Shown: piece after piece, positions 36,703 to 44,906 of the stretch
How positions within the stretch are numbered: position 1 is the stretch's first letter
Layout of the letters: the number at the start of each line of letters is the position of its first letter
Assembly: GCF_014644455.1 (NCBI RefSeq)
Contig: NZ_BMKS01000002.1
Span: 310,001 to 374,000, forward strand
Reading direction: 5' to 3'
Length of the DNA stretch: 64,000 bases
DNA from: Caldovatus sediminis
Lineage (GTDB): Bacteria; Pseudomonadota; Alphaproteobacteria; Acetobacterales; Acetobacteraceae
Notes under the pieces: model-generated
Seen by the model: the letters and a program-made list of their open reading frames with translations, nothing else
Databases searched by the model: none
What the model was told of the DNA's origin: nothing
Translations under genes and position numbers: made by a program

Positions 36703-38763
36703 ATGCGCCACACCACGCTCAAGATCGCAGCGGGCGCCGCCGCGGCGCTGCTGCTGGTCGCCGCCGCGACCGGCGCGGAGCCCGCGCGGGAGGAGCTGCC
36801 GGTCCGCCGGGTGACGCTCTCCTCCTCCGGGCTGATCCAGATCGAGCGCGGCGGCACCCTCGGTCCCGGCGCCTCGGCGCGCTTCCGCGCGCCGGTCGAG
36901 GACGTGGACGACATCCTCAAGAGCCTGGTCGTCGCCGATCCCGCCGGCACGGTGGAGGGCGTGCGCCTCCCGGCCCAGGACCTCGCCGCCGAGGCGTTCC
37001 GCGGCCTGCCGCTGCGGCCCGAGGACTTCGCCTCGCGCGCCGCGCTGCTCAACGCGCTGCGCGGGCACGAGGCGGAGGCGGGCGGCGCGCGCGGGCGCAT
37101 CGCCGAGGCGGCGGAGACGGACCAGGGCGCGCTCCGCCTCGTGCTGATCGGGCCGACGGGCCTGCGCAGCCTCCTCGTCCGCGAGGGCGAGGAGGTCCGG
37201 CTGGCGGACGCGGCGCTCGCCGCGCGGGTCGCGCGCGCCGCCGAGGCGCTGGCCGCGGCGCGCACCGCCGACACGCGCGAGGTGGAGGTCGCCCTGCGGG
37301 CCGAGCGGGCGCGGGAGGTGATGCTGGCCTATGTCGCGGGGGCGCCGCTGTGGAAGCCCTCCTGGCGGCTCGCCGTGCCGCCGATCGGCGCGCCCGCGGG
37401 CGCGGAAGCCCGGCTGATGGGCTGGGCCGTCGTGGAGAACCGGACCGGCAGCGACTGGAACCAGGTGCGGCTGACGCTGGTCAGCGGCGAGGCGGCCGCC
37501 TATCGCCAGGCGCTCTACGCCCCCGTCCTGATCGCCCGCCCGGAGATGCCCGTGCGCGGCGCCGGGCCGGTGATCGTGCGCCCCGACACCGGCGTGCGGC
37601 CGCCGCCTCCTCCGGCGCCGCTGGCGATGGCCGAGGCCACGTCGCGCTCGGCGCGGGACCGCGTCGCGGGCGGCCCGGCGGCGCCGCTCGCGCCCGTGCC
37701 GACGATGGCCCCGCCGGCCCTGCCCGCGGCGCCGGCGGTCGCGGAAGCCTCGGCCGGGCGGGTCGCCTTCGTCCTGCCGGAGCCGGTCTCGATCAGGGGC
37801 GGCGAGACGGCGAACGTGCCATTCCTCGATGCCCGGCTGCCGGCGGAGCGCATCTGGTGGGTGCAGGACCTGTCCGCCCGCCATCCGCTGCAGGCGGTGC
37901 GGATCCGCAACACGACCGCGCACGCCCTGCCCGACGGGCTCGCCACCGTGTACGGCACCGACGCGGCGGAGGCCGGCGCCTTCCTCGGCGACGGCGAGAT
38001 CCGCGCCATGCCGCCCGGCGATGTCCGCATCCTCGCCTTCGCGCGCGACCGCGACGTGCTGATGACCGGCTCCGACAGGATGGCCGAGGAGCCGCGGGGG
38101 GTGAGGCTGCGCCGGGGATTCGTGGAGGTGGAGTTCCTCGCCCTGCGCGAATCCGCCCTCGCGGTTGACCCGAAGGGGGCGCGCGGGAAGCTCGTCGCCG
38201 ACCTGCCGCGCCGCGACGGCGAAACGCCGCGCTTCCCGGTCGCGGCGGAGGGCGATTTCGGCCTGCGTCACGAGGCGACGCTGGACGGCGCGCCGGTCAC
38301 CCTGCGCTTCGTGTGGGAACGCGCGCATCTGCGCCAGACGCCGCTCTGGGACCCGGCGCTCGGCGATCCGATCCTGCTGCGCTGGCGCGACATCGAGGTG
38401 GAGCGCGAGGCGCGGCGGCTGCCGGGCGGGCCGGGCACGCTGGAGACGCTGCGCGCCGTGCTCGTCCGGCTTCCGGTGGACGCGCCGGGGCGCGCCGAAC
38501 TGGCGGCGCTGGTCGGCGACCTCGGCGAGGCGCGCAGGCTGCTCGACGCGTTCCGCGCGCAGCGCCGCGCCTACGCCACCGCCGAGGCGGCGCTCGAGCG
38601 GGCGCGCCGCGCGGTCGAGGACCGCACCGGGCCGGCGCGCGAGGAGGCGCGGAGGAGCCTCAACCGCGCCTCGATCGAGGCGGAGCAGGCGGGCGCTGCG
38701 GCCGACGCGGCCTGGGAGGCCTGGCAGGGCGCGGTGCAGCGCATCATCGCGCGCGGCGGGTAG
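36703..38763 (+). CDS. secreted DUF4139-domain protein
   Basis: 686-residue protein with an N-terminal signal peptide/anchor (residues 5-25) starting at ATG 36703. The N-terminal half begins with VRRVTLSSSGLIQIERGG and contains a DUF4140-like region with VDDILKSLVVADP; the DUF4139 core includes YVAGAPLWKPSWRLAVP and the repeated VENRTGSDWNQVRLTLVSG block. A Pro/Ala-rich linker (about residues 300-350) splits the two beta-rich halves; the last 110 residues are predicted helical (coiled coil). Function of the family is unknown; cell-envelope location is inference from the signal. 58 bases after the amidohydrolase, possibly one transcript. Confidence 0.82.
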   Translation: MRHTTLKIAAGAAAALLLVAAATGAEPAREELPVRRVTLSSSGLIQIERGGTLGPGASARFRAPVEDVDDILKSLVVADPAGTVEGVRLPAQDLAAEAFRGLPLRPEDFASRAALLNALRGHEAEAGGARGRIAEAAETDQGALRLVLIGPTGLRSLLVREGEEVRLADAALAARVARAAEALAAARTADTREVEVALRAERAREVMLAYVAGAPLWKPSWRLAVPPIGAPAGAEARLMGWAVVENRTGSDWNQVRLTLVSGEAAAYRQALYAPVLIARPEMPVRGAGPVIVRPDTGVRPPPPPAPLAMAEATSRSARDRVAGGPAAPLAPVPTMAPPALPAAPAVAEASAGRVAFVLPEPVSIRGGETANVPFLDARLPAERIWWVQDLSARHPLQAVRIRNTTAHALPDGLATVYGTDAAEAGAFLGDGEIRAMPPGDVRILAFARDRDVLMTGSDRMAEEPRGVRLRRGFVEVEFLALRESALAVDPKGARGKLVADLPRRDGETPRFPVAAEGDFGLRHEATLDGAPVTLRFVWERAHLRQTPLWDPALGDPILLRWRDIEVEREARRLPGGPGTLETLRAVLVRLPVDAPGRAELAALVGDLGEARRLLDAFRAQRRAYATAEAALERARRAVEDRTGPAREEARRSLNRASIEAEQAGAAADAAWEAWQGAVQRIIARGG

Positions 38764-38770
38764 GGCGAGC

Positions 38771-38802
38771 GGCGCGCGGCGGGAGGGCGCCCGACGCGCG
38801 CC
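38771..38802. terminator. hairpin between convergent genes (38763 / 38810)
   Basis: Eight bases, 38771-38778, pair perfectly with 38795-38802 around a 16-base GC-rich loop, exactly in the 46-base gap between the plus-strand DUF4139 gene and the minus-strand Bug gene. No T-run on either side; a shared bidirectional terminator is plausible. Confidence 0.38.
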
Positions 38803-38809
38803 GGCCCGC

Positions 38810-39787
38810 TCACTCCGGCTGCACCCCGGCCTCGCGCAGCACCCGCTGGCTGCGCGCCGCGTCCTGGCGGACGAATTCCGTCAGCGCCTCGGGCGTCGCG
38901 AGCTCCGGGCGGCGCTCGACGGCGAGCTCGGTCAGGCGCGGCTCCAGGCGCTGCATCGCCTCGTTGAAGGCGGCGTTCAGCGTGGCGATCGCGGCCGGCG
39001 GGGTTCGCGCGGGGGCGAAGGCGGCGAGCCAGGCGGCGGCGGACCAGGCGGGCAGGCCGGCCTCGCTGGCCGAGGGAACGTCGGGAAGGACGGCGCTGCG
39101 GGTCTCCCCGGCCACCGCGATCGCGCGCACGGTGCCGCCGCGGATGTGCCCGACCGCGGAGGCGACCGGATCGACGCACATGTGGGCCTCGCCGGCGATC
39201 ACCGCCTGCATGGCCGGGCCGCCGCCGCGGTAATGCACCATCTGCACCTCCGCCCGGGCGGCGGCGCGGAAGACCTCGCTCGCCAGGTGGTTGGCGCTGC
39301 CGATGCCGGCCGAGGCGAAGTTCACCCGCCCCGCATTGGCGCGCAGCCAGGCGAGGAGCGACTGCATGTCGGTGATCGGCAGGCGCGGGTTCACCACCAG
39401 CACCTGCGGGATGCGGCCGAGATGCGCGACCGAGGCGAAATCGGCCAACACGTCGAAGGGCATGCGCGAGACCAGCGCCGGCGCGATGACGTGGGCGTTC
39501 GAGTGGATGAGGATGGTGTGCCCGTCGGGCGCCGCCTTCGCCACGGCCTCCGAGCCGATCAGGCCGGCGGCGCCGCCGGGGCGGTTCTCGATCACCAGCG
39601 GCTGCCCGAGAATGGTGCCGACGGTCTCGGAGAGGACGCGGGCCACGACGTCGGTCGCGCCGCCGGGAGCGAAGGGCACGATGGCGCGCACCGGACGGCT
39701 CGGGGTCCAGCGCGGGGCCGCCTGGCCGGCCGCCGCGGCGGCCGGCGCCAGCAGGGCAGGGGCGAGTAGCAGGATGCGACGGCGCAT
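38810..39787 (-). CDS. Bug/TctC-family substrate-binding protein (3)
   Basis: 325-residue periplasmic binding protein. Start at 39787 gives a clean signal peptide (MRRRILLLAPALLAPAAAAA) and a GGGAGG ribosome binding site. Family blocks: RPVRAIVPFAPGGATDVVAR, IENRPGGAAGLIG, APDGHTILIHSNAH, QMVHYRGGGPAMQAVIAGEAHM and the GETRSAVLPDVPSASE segment. It is transcribed divergently from an acyl-CoA dehydrogenase and CoA-transferase, which suggests that the ligand is a carboxylic acid catabolised as its CoA thioester (inference). No permease subunits nearby. Confidence 0.93.
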   Translation of the reverse strand: MRRRILLLAPALLAPAAAAAGQAAPRWTPSRPVRAIVPFAPGGATDVVARVLSETVGTILGQPLVIENRPGGAAGLIGSEAVAKAAPDGHTILIHSNAHVIAPALVSRMPFDVLADFASVAHLGRIPQVLVVNPRLPITDMQSLLAWLRANAGRVNFASAGIGSANHLASEVFRAAARAEVQMVHYRGGGPAMQAVIAGEAHMCVDPVASAVGHIRGGTVRAIAVAGETRSAVLPDVPSASEAGLPAWSAAAWLAAFAPARTPPAAIATLNAAFNEAMQRLEPRLTELAVERRPELATPEALTEFVRQDAARSQRVLREAGVQPE

Positions 39788-39977
39788 GAGGTTGCCTCCC
39801 GTTGATTGCGGGGCGCCCGCGGAACCGGCGCCCCTGCGAGCTATGCCAGCGCGGCGCGACGTCCGCCAGCGGAGACGCGCGCCGCGCCGGCGCGCGGCGC
39901 GGCCGCCCGCCCGCGCCTTGCCAGCGGCCGCCGCCGCGCCTAAGCCCCGCGGCGCAAGCGAAGCCGCGAGGCACGGG

Positions 39978-41150
39978 ATGACGCCGACGACCGCGACCGC
40001 CGCCGAGGACCACGCCGAGATCCGCGAGGAGGTGCGCAAGCTCTGCGCCCGCTTCCCCGGGGAATACTGGCGCGCGCTCGACCGCGAGCGCGGCTACCCC
40101 ACCGAGTTCGTGCGCGCGCTGACCGAGGCCGGCTACCTCGCCGCGCTGATCCCCGAGGAGTATGGCGGCGCCGGCCTGCCGCTCTCCGCCGCCGCGGCGA
40201 TCCTCGAGGAGATCCAGCACTCGGGCGGCAACGCCGCCGCCTGCCACGCCCAGATGTACATCATGGGCACCATCCTCCGCCACGGCTCGGAGGAGCAGAA
40301 GCGCCGCTACCTGCCGAGGATCGCCTCCGGCGAGCTGCGCCTGCAGGCCTTCGGCGTCACCGAGCCGACCAGCGGCACCGACACCACCGCGCTCCGCACC
40401 ACGGCGCGGCGCGAGGGGGACAGGTACATCGTCAACGGCCAGAAGATCTGGACCAGCCGCGCCGAGCACTCCGACCTGATGCTGCTGCTCGCCCGCACCA
40501 CGCCGCGCGAGCAGGTGCGGCGCAGGACCGAGGGGCTCTCGACCTTCATCGTGGACATGCGGGAGGCGCTCGGCAAGGGCCTCAGCATCCGCCCGATCCG
40601 CACCATGATGAACCACAACACCACCGAGGTGTTCTTCGACAACGTCGAGATCCCGGCCGAGAACCTGGTCGGCGAGGAGGGCAAGGGCTTCCGCTACATC
40701 CTCGACGGCATGAACGCGGAGCGCCTGCTGATCGCGGCCGAGTGCATCGGCGACGCCAAGTGGTTCATCGAGAAGGCGGTCGCCTACGCCAAGGAGCGGG
40801 TGCTGTTCGGCCGCCCGATCGGCCAGAACCAGGGCGTGCAGTTCCCGATCGCGCGCGCCTACGCGCAGATGCGCGCGGCCGAGGCGATCGTGCACAAGGG
40901 CCTGCGCAAGTTCGAGGCCGGCGAGAATTGCGGCGAGGAGGCGAACATGGGCAAGATGCTCGCCGCGGAGGCGAGCTGGGCCGCCGGCGAGGCCTGCATC
41001 CAGACCCACGGCGGCTTCGGCTTCGCCGAGGAGTACGACATCGAGCGCAAGTTCCGCGAGACGCGGCTCTACCAGGTGGCGCCGATCAGCACCAACCTGG
41101 TGCTGAGCTATCTCGGCGAGCACGTGCTCGGCATGCCGAGGAGCTACTGA
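39978..41150 (+). CDS. acyl-CoA dehydrogenase
   Basis: 390-residue flavoprotein of the acyl-CoA dehydrogenase fold. FAD-binding segments AFGVTEPTSGTDTT and RYIVNGQKIWTSRAEHSD, the MMNHNTTEVFFDNVEIPAENLVGEEGKGF-type block, and the C-terminal IQTHGGFGFAEEYDIERKFRETR region are clear. At the usual YEG(T) catalytic-glutamate position it reads VAPIST, so the catalytic base must lie elsewhere (as in a known subset) or the substrate differs. The next gene starts two bases after its stop codon. Confidence 0.92.
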   Translation: MTPTTATAAEDHAEIREEVRKLCARFPGEYWRALDRERGYPTEFVRALTEAGYLAALIPEEYGGAGLPLSAAAAILEEIQHSGGNAAACHAQMYIMGTILRHGSEEQKRRYLPRIASGELRLQAFGVTEPTSGTDTTALRTTARREGDRYIVNGQKIWTSRAEHSDLMLLLARTTPREQVRRRTEGLSTFIVDMREALGKGLSIRPIRTMMNHNTTEVFFDNVEIPAENLVGEEGKGFRYILDGMNAERLLIAAECIGDAKWFIEKAVAYAKERVLFGRPIGQNQGVQFPIARAYAQMRAAEAIVHKGLRKFEAGENCGEEANMGKMLAAEASWAAGEACIQTHGGFGFAEEYDIERKFRETRLYQVAPISTNLVLSYLGEHVLGMPRSY

Positions 41151-41151
41151 G

Positions 41152-42282
41152 ATGGCCGGCGCCAGGCCCCTCGCGGGCCTCCTCGTCGTCTCCATGGAGC
41201 AGGCGGTCGCCGCGCCGCTCTGCTCGATGCGGCTCGCCGACGCCGGCGCGCGGGTGATCAAGATCGAGCGGCCCGAGGGCGACTTCGCCCGCGGCTACGA
41301 CAGGGCGGCGAAGGGGCAGTCGAGCTACTTCGTCTGGCTGAACCGCGGCAAGGAGAGCGTCTGCCTCGACATCAAGAGGCCCGAGGACAAGGCGCTGCTC
41401 GCGCGGCTGCTGGCGAAGGCGGACGTGTTCATCCAGAACCTCGCCCCCGGCGCCATGGCCCGCGCCGGCTTCGGCAGCGAGGATCTCCGCAGCCGCCATC
41501 CGCGCCTGATCACCGTGGACATCTCCGGCTACGGCGAGACCGGCGAGTACGCGCAGATGAAGGCCTACGACCTGCTGGTGCAGGCCGAGTCCGGCCTGTG
41601 CAGCGTCACCGGCCGGCCGGAGGGCCCGGGCCGCGTCGGCGTCTCCGCCTGCGACATCGCCTGCGGCATGAACGCCCACGCCGCGGTGCTGGAGGCGCTG
41701 ATCGAGCGCGGCCTCACCGGCCGCGGCAAGGGCATCGCCGTCTCGCTCTTCGACGGCATGGCGGACTGGATGAACGTGCCCCTGCTGTTCTACGAGGGCA
41801 CCGGCAAGGCGCCGGAGCGCATGGGCCTCGCCCATCCCTCGATCTGCCCCTACGGCGCCTTCCCCACCAGGGACGGCGCGCTGGTGCTGATCTCGATCCA
41901 GAACGAGCGCGAGTGGGTCGAGTTCTGCGCCAAATTCCTGCTGCAGCCCGACCTGCCGCAGCGCCCCGGCTTCCGCGTCAACGTCGAGCGCGTCGAGCAC
42001 CGGGCGATGGTGGACGCGCACATCGCCGAGACCTTCGCCGCGCTGACGCGCGAGGAGTGCGCGCGGCGCCTGCGCGCGGCCAACACCGCCTTCGGCTTCG
42101 TCAACGACGTCGCCGGCCTCGCGCGCCATCCGGCGCTGCGGCGGCTGGCCGTGCAGACGCCGAACGGCCCGGTCGAGGTCGCCGCCCCGGCGGCCCGGTT
42201 CAGCGACGGCGCGCGCGACTACGGCCCCGTGCCCGCGCTCGGCGAGCACACGGAGCGGGTGCGGGCGGAATTCGCCGCCTGA
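41152..42282 (+). CDS. CaiB/BaiF-family (class III) CoA-transferase
   Basis: 376-residue CoA-transferase. The conserved N-terminal block reads RLADAGARVIKIERPEGDFARGYD, and the presumed catalytic aspartate is D168 in VGVSACDIACGMNAH, aligned with the formyl-CoA transferase Asp. FIQNLAPGAMARAGFG and LISIQNEREWVEFC are family features. Such enzymes move CoA between dicarboxylates or hydroxyacids through Asp-CoA anhydrides. With the dehydrogenase (one base upstream) it forms a two-gene operon for activation and oxidation of an unknown acid. Donor and acceptor cannot be deduced. Confidence 0.92.
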   Translation: MAGARPLAGLLVVSMEQAVAAPLCSMRLADAGARVIKIERPEGDFARGYDRAAKGQSSYFVWLNRGKESVCLDIKRPEDKALLARLLAKADVFIQNLAPGAMARAGFGSEDLRSRHPRLITVDISGYGETGEYAQMKAYDLLVQAESGLCSVTGRPEGPGRVGVSACDIACGMNAHAAVLEALIERGLTGRGKGIAVSLFDGMADWMNVPLLFYEGTGKAPERMGLAHPSICPYGAFPTRDGALVLISIQNEREWVEFCAKFLLQPDLPQRPGFRVNVERVEHRAMVDAHIAETFAALTREECARRLRAANTAFGFVNDVAGLARHPALRRLAVQTPNGPVEVAAPAARFSDGARDYGPVPALGEHTERVRAEFAA

Positions 42283-42316
42283 CGGCGGGGCCGGCGAGTC
42301 CGCCGGCGCGGCCGTC

Positions 42317-43288
42317 TCAGCGCCGCGCTGCGCCGGGGCGTGGGGCCGCCACGGCGCCGGCGGGCGCCTCCGCCGTCTCCACGACCGGGACGGACCGTCC
42401 GGCGATGGTGATCGGGGCGGCGCGGTAGGCCGCCAGCCCGCGCCCCGTCGCGCGGTCGCCGCTTGCGCCGCGCTCGATCGGCAGGATCTGCGCCCGCTCG
42501 GCGCGGTTGGACAGCGACAGCGCCCGCAGATGGAAGCCGTTCAGCGACGCCGCGGCCTGCTCCGCTGCCACGCGGTCGCGCGCCGCCGCCCCGGTCGCCA
42601 CGGCGGCCAGCGCGGAGCGCACGCCGCGCCCGCGTTCGGCCCCCGCCTGGGCCCAGGCGTGCGCCGTCTCGTCGCGGAGGGTGTAGGGCCGGCGCGCCTC
42701 CGCCGGCCAGGCGGCGAGCACCCGCGTGCGGTAGGCCTCGGCAAGCTCCGGCGTCTGGGAATGGTAGTGCGCCGCGGCCAGGGTCCAGTCCCGCCGCGCG
42801 GCGTGGAGCCCCTTCAGGAAGCGCGCCGCATAGCGGGCATTGGCCACGGGGTCGAACGCCTCCTCGAGCGAGGCGAAGGCGTTGGGGTGGTGGTGCAGGT
42901 TGATCTGCAGGCAGCCGACGTCGATCAGCCGCACGCCCCGGGCCTGAAGCTGCCGGACATGGGCAATCGCTTCCTCCCGGGTGGCGAAATGCCGCCCCTG
43001 GCCCTCGGCGTTGACGGTCCAGGGCCAGGGACCGAAGGCGCCGGTCGTGGGATGGCGCCGGCCGGACTCGACCTGGGCGATGGCGTGGAGGAGCTGGGGC
43101 GGCAGGTCGTGGCTCCGCTCGGCGAGCTGGATGGCGGCCCGGCACTGCTGCATCGGGTCCGCGGCGGGGCCGGGGGCAGCCCGCGCCGGACCGGGATGCT
43201 GGACGAGCGCGACGAGGAGGGCGCTGCCCGCGGCGACGCCGGAGAGGAGGCCGACGCTGCGGGGTGCGGGGGGGGAATGCTCGGCCAT
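42317..43288 (-). CDS. lytic transglycosylase (SLT domain)
   Basis: 323-residue exported protein with an N-terminal hydrophobic segment (about 12-30). The SLT domain (about 45-200) has catalytic Glu74 in HAIAQVESGRRHP, then WPWTVNAEG, the GCLQINLHHHPNAF block (normally G-MQI) and the FDPVANARYAARFLKGL segment. Cleaves peptidoglycan glycan strands; similar proteins act with flagella or secretion systems, but no such gene is adjacent. Start at 43288 has GGGAG upstream. Beyond residue 210 the sequence is Ala/Arg-rich. Divergent from the small RNA promoter. Confidence 0.87.
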   Translation of the reverse strand: MAEHSPPAPRSVGLLSGVAAGSALLVALVQHPGPARAAPGPAADPMQQCRAAIQLAERSHDLPPQLLHAIAQVESGRRHPTTGAFGPWPWTVNAEGQGRHFATREEAIAHVRQLQARGVRLIDVGCLQINLHHHPNAFASLEEAFDPVANARYAARFLKGLHAARRDWTLAAAHYHSQTPELAEAYRTRVLAAWPAEARRPYTLRDETAHAWAQAGAERGRGVRSALAAVATGAAARDRVAAEQAAASLNGFHLRALSLSNRAERAQILPIERGASGDRATGRGLAAYRAAPITIAGRSVPVVETAEAPAGAVAAPRPGAARR

Positions 43289-43384
43289 CGGGCTCCCTGC
43301 GTTGCCACAGGCGAGGCAGCAACCGGCATGCCAGGGCGGCTGCTGCCGCGCGGCGGCTGAGCTATGCATATTCATCCATTGTGC

Positions 43385-43428
43385 AGTGCAAAAATGCACT
43401 TGCGGGCGGGTAGTGCGGCCCCTATCTT
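43385..43428 (+). promoter_or_regulatory. promoter of the small RNA, with inverted repeat over the -35
   Basis: A TTGCGG -35 (43400-43405) and a TATCTT -10 (43423-43428) are exactly 17 bases apart. A perfect six-base inverted repeat with a four-base centre (AGTGCA ... TGCACT, 43385-43400) ends at the first base of the -35 and is a candidate operator. Start of transcription is expected near 43434. Confidence 0.68.
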
Positions 43429-43433
43429 GTGCG

Positions 43434-43520
43434 ACGCAGCAAGGCGGTCAGCCGCGGCGCTGCATTCTTGGACGTTTCCTCCCTAAACTCGGCGGTGCCT
43501 CCCGGCACCGCCTTTTTTTT
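43434..43520 (+). ncRNA. candidate alpha-r8 / MmgR-like small RNA
   Basis: About 87 nucleotides from a good sigma70-type promoter to a perfect intrinsic terminator, in an intergenic region where both flanking genes lie on the opposite strand. A 5' stem-loop (GCAGC near 43437 with GCTGC near 43459, inner GCGG/CCGC) precedes a single-stranded part holding TTTCCTCCCT at 43475-43484. This ten-base core is, from memory, the invariant element of the alphaproteobacterial alpha-r8 family, whose Sinorhizobium member MmgR affects polyhydroxybutyrate storage. It is complementary to Shine-Dalgarno sequences, so it would act by blocking translation of targets. Confidence 0.75.
43491..43520 (+). terminator. 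Rho-independent terminator of the small RNA
   Basis: Nine-pair perfect stem (43491-43499 with 43504-43512), four-base loop, then eight consecutive T (43513-43520). It works only in the plus direction: on the minus strand the hairpin is followed by a purine-rich stretch. It is the clearest intrinsic terminator in the window. Confidence 0.92.
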
Positions 43521-43524
43521 GCGA

Positions 43525-44433
43525 TCAACGGAGATATGACCAGTCGGCCGCGGCGAGCCGCGCGATCAGGCGCGTCAGGTCGCGGCGCAGCGCGCCGAAG
43601 CCGGGGCGGCGCTCGATCCGGGCCTCGTCCATGTAGAGGGACCGGGCGACCTCGATCTGCAGTGCGTGCACGCCCTCGCGCGGCCGCCCGTAGTGGCGGG
43701 TCACGTAGCCCCCGGCGTAGGGGTCGTTGCGCCGGACGCGGTAGCCGAGGCCGGTCAGCACCTCCTCCACCAGCCGCGTCGCGCGCGGGGCGCAGGCCGT
43801 GCCGTGCGCGTCGCCGAGCACGAAGTCCGGCGGGGTGGCCGCCTGGGCCGGGTGGGCCGGCATCGAGTGGCAGTCGATCAGCAGGCAGCAGCCGAAGCGG
43901 GCGCGGGTCTCGGCGATCAGCCCGGCGAGCGCGTCGTGATAGGGCTGCCAGCAGTTCTGGATGCGCGCCTCGGCCTCGGCGAAGGCGAGCTTGCGACGGT
44001 AGACCGGTTCCCCGGTCGCGACGATCCGGGCGATGGTGCCGAGCCCGGCCCCGACGCGCGGGCTGCCGGTGTTGACCCAGGCGGGGAGCGGCCCCTCGAA
44101 CATCGCCGGGTCGAGTTCCCAGGGCTCCCGGTTCACGTCGCAGAAGACGCGCGGGAAGGTCGCGGCGACCAGCGGCGCGCCGAGCTCGGGCGCGGCCGAG
44201 AACAGCTCGTCCACGAAGCTGTCCTCGCTCCTCCGCAGGCTGAGCGGGTCGAGGCGCGCGGCGGCGAGGAAGTCCGGGGGGTAGTCCGCGCCCGAATGGG
44301 GCGAGGCGAAGACGAGCGGCGCGACCTGCCGCTCCGGGCGGCGCAGGATGACCGGCGGCGGCGTTCCGCCCGTCGGGTCGGGGGGGGCCGTCGTCGGGTC
44401 GGCGGGTGGGACGGGCGACGGCAGGTGGTCCAT
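43525..44433 (-). CDS. N-formylglutamate amidohydrolase family protein
   Basis: 302-residue enzyme of the HutG2/N-formylglutamate amidohydrolase family (PF05013), a zinc-peptidase-like fold. Recognisable blocks: LVFASPHSGADYPPDFL with the first His, RVFCDVNREPWELDP, and LLIDCHSMPA with the second metal-binding His. Role in histidine degradation is possible, but no other hut genes are present; many homologues have unknown substrate. ATG at 44433 gives a Pro-rich leader of about 28 residues before the domain. Ends five bases beyond the sRNA terminator. Confidence 0.9.
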   Translation of the reverse strand: MDHLPSPVPPADPTTAPPDPTGGTPPPVILRRPERQVAPLVFASPHSGADYPPDFLAAARLDPLSLRRSEDSFVDELFSAAPELGAPLVAATFPRVFCDVNREPWELDPAMFEGPLPAWVNTGSPRVGAGLGTIARIVATGEPVYRRKLAFAEAEARIQNCWQPYHDALAGLIAETRARFGCCLLIDCHSMPAHPAQAATPPDFVLGDAHGTACAPRATRLVEEVLTGLGYRVRRNDPYAGGYVTRHYGRPREGVHALQIEVARSLYMDEARIERRPGFGALRRDLTRLIARLAAADWSYLR

Positions 44434-44642
44434 GGCTCTCGGTCGGCCGAAAGAACCACAGACGGGCGGGCCTGTCACGCCATCGGGCCGCGCGGCGCGG
44501 ATGGCCGCGCCATGCGCGCGCCTTCGCCGCGGCGCCGATCTCGACCGGTCCCGGCACGGTCGCGCGCACCGCGGGTGCGACGGCCGGGAACCGGGCGGCG
44601 AGGCGCTCGCGCGACCGCCGCTGCCCGCCGACCGCCGGCGCG

Positions 44643-44906
44643 CTACCGCCCCGCGGCCGCCTGCGCGGCGGCGGCGCGGCGACGGGAGGCGAGCAGGGCG
44701 CGACCTCGCGGCGTGGCGACGACGTACAGGTGGCCGCCTTCGCCTCGCCCGCAGGCGACCAGGCCGCCATCCACGGCGTCCTCCCACACCGTCAGGCGCG
44801 GGCAGGAGGTGCGCCAGGCCTCGATCACCTCCTCATAGGGACGCGGCGCGTCGGCCACCCACTCGACCAGGTCGAGGACCAGGGGCTCGATCGGCGTGGT
44901 CGGCAT
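44643..44906 (-). CDS. conserved small hypothetical protein
   Basis: 87 residues starting at ATG 44906 behind a GGAGG ribosome binding site. Sequence begins MPTTPIEPLVLDLVEWVA and contains PRPYEEVIEAWRTSCPRLTVWEDAV, then LYVVATPRGRALL; the helix-rich pattern with a C-terminal beta hairpin is reminiscent of a small winged helix, but I cannot name a family. It is read toward the N-formylglutamate amidohydrolase with 209 empty bases in between. Real gene likely because of the start site and the even amino-acid composition. Confidence 0.7.
   Translation of the reverse strand: MPTTPIEPLVLDLVEWVADAPRPYEEVIEAWRTSCPRLTVWEDAVDGGLVACGRGEGGHLYVVATPRGRALLASRRRAAAAQAAAGR

Noticed and set aside
43289-43399. 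longer N-terminus for the transglycosylase (start near 43399)
   Set aside because: It would cover the small RNA promoter region and add Cys/Met/His-rich residues; the ATG at 43288 has a good ribosome binding site and gives a signal-like N-terminus.
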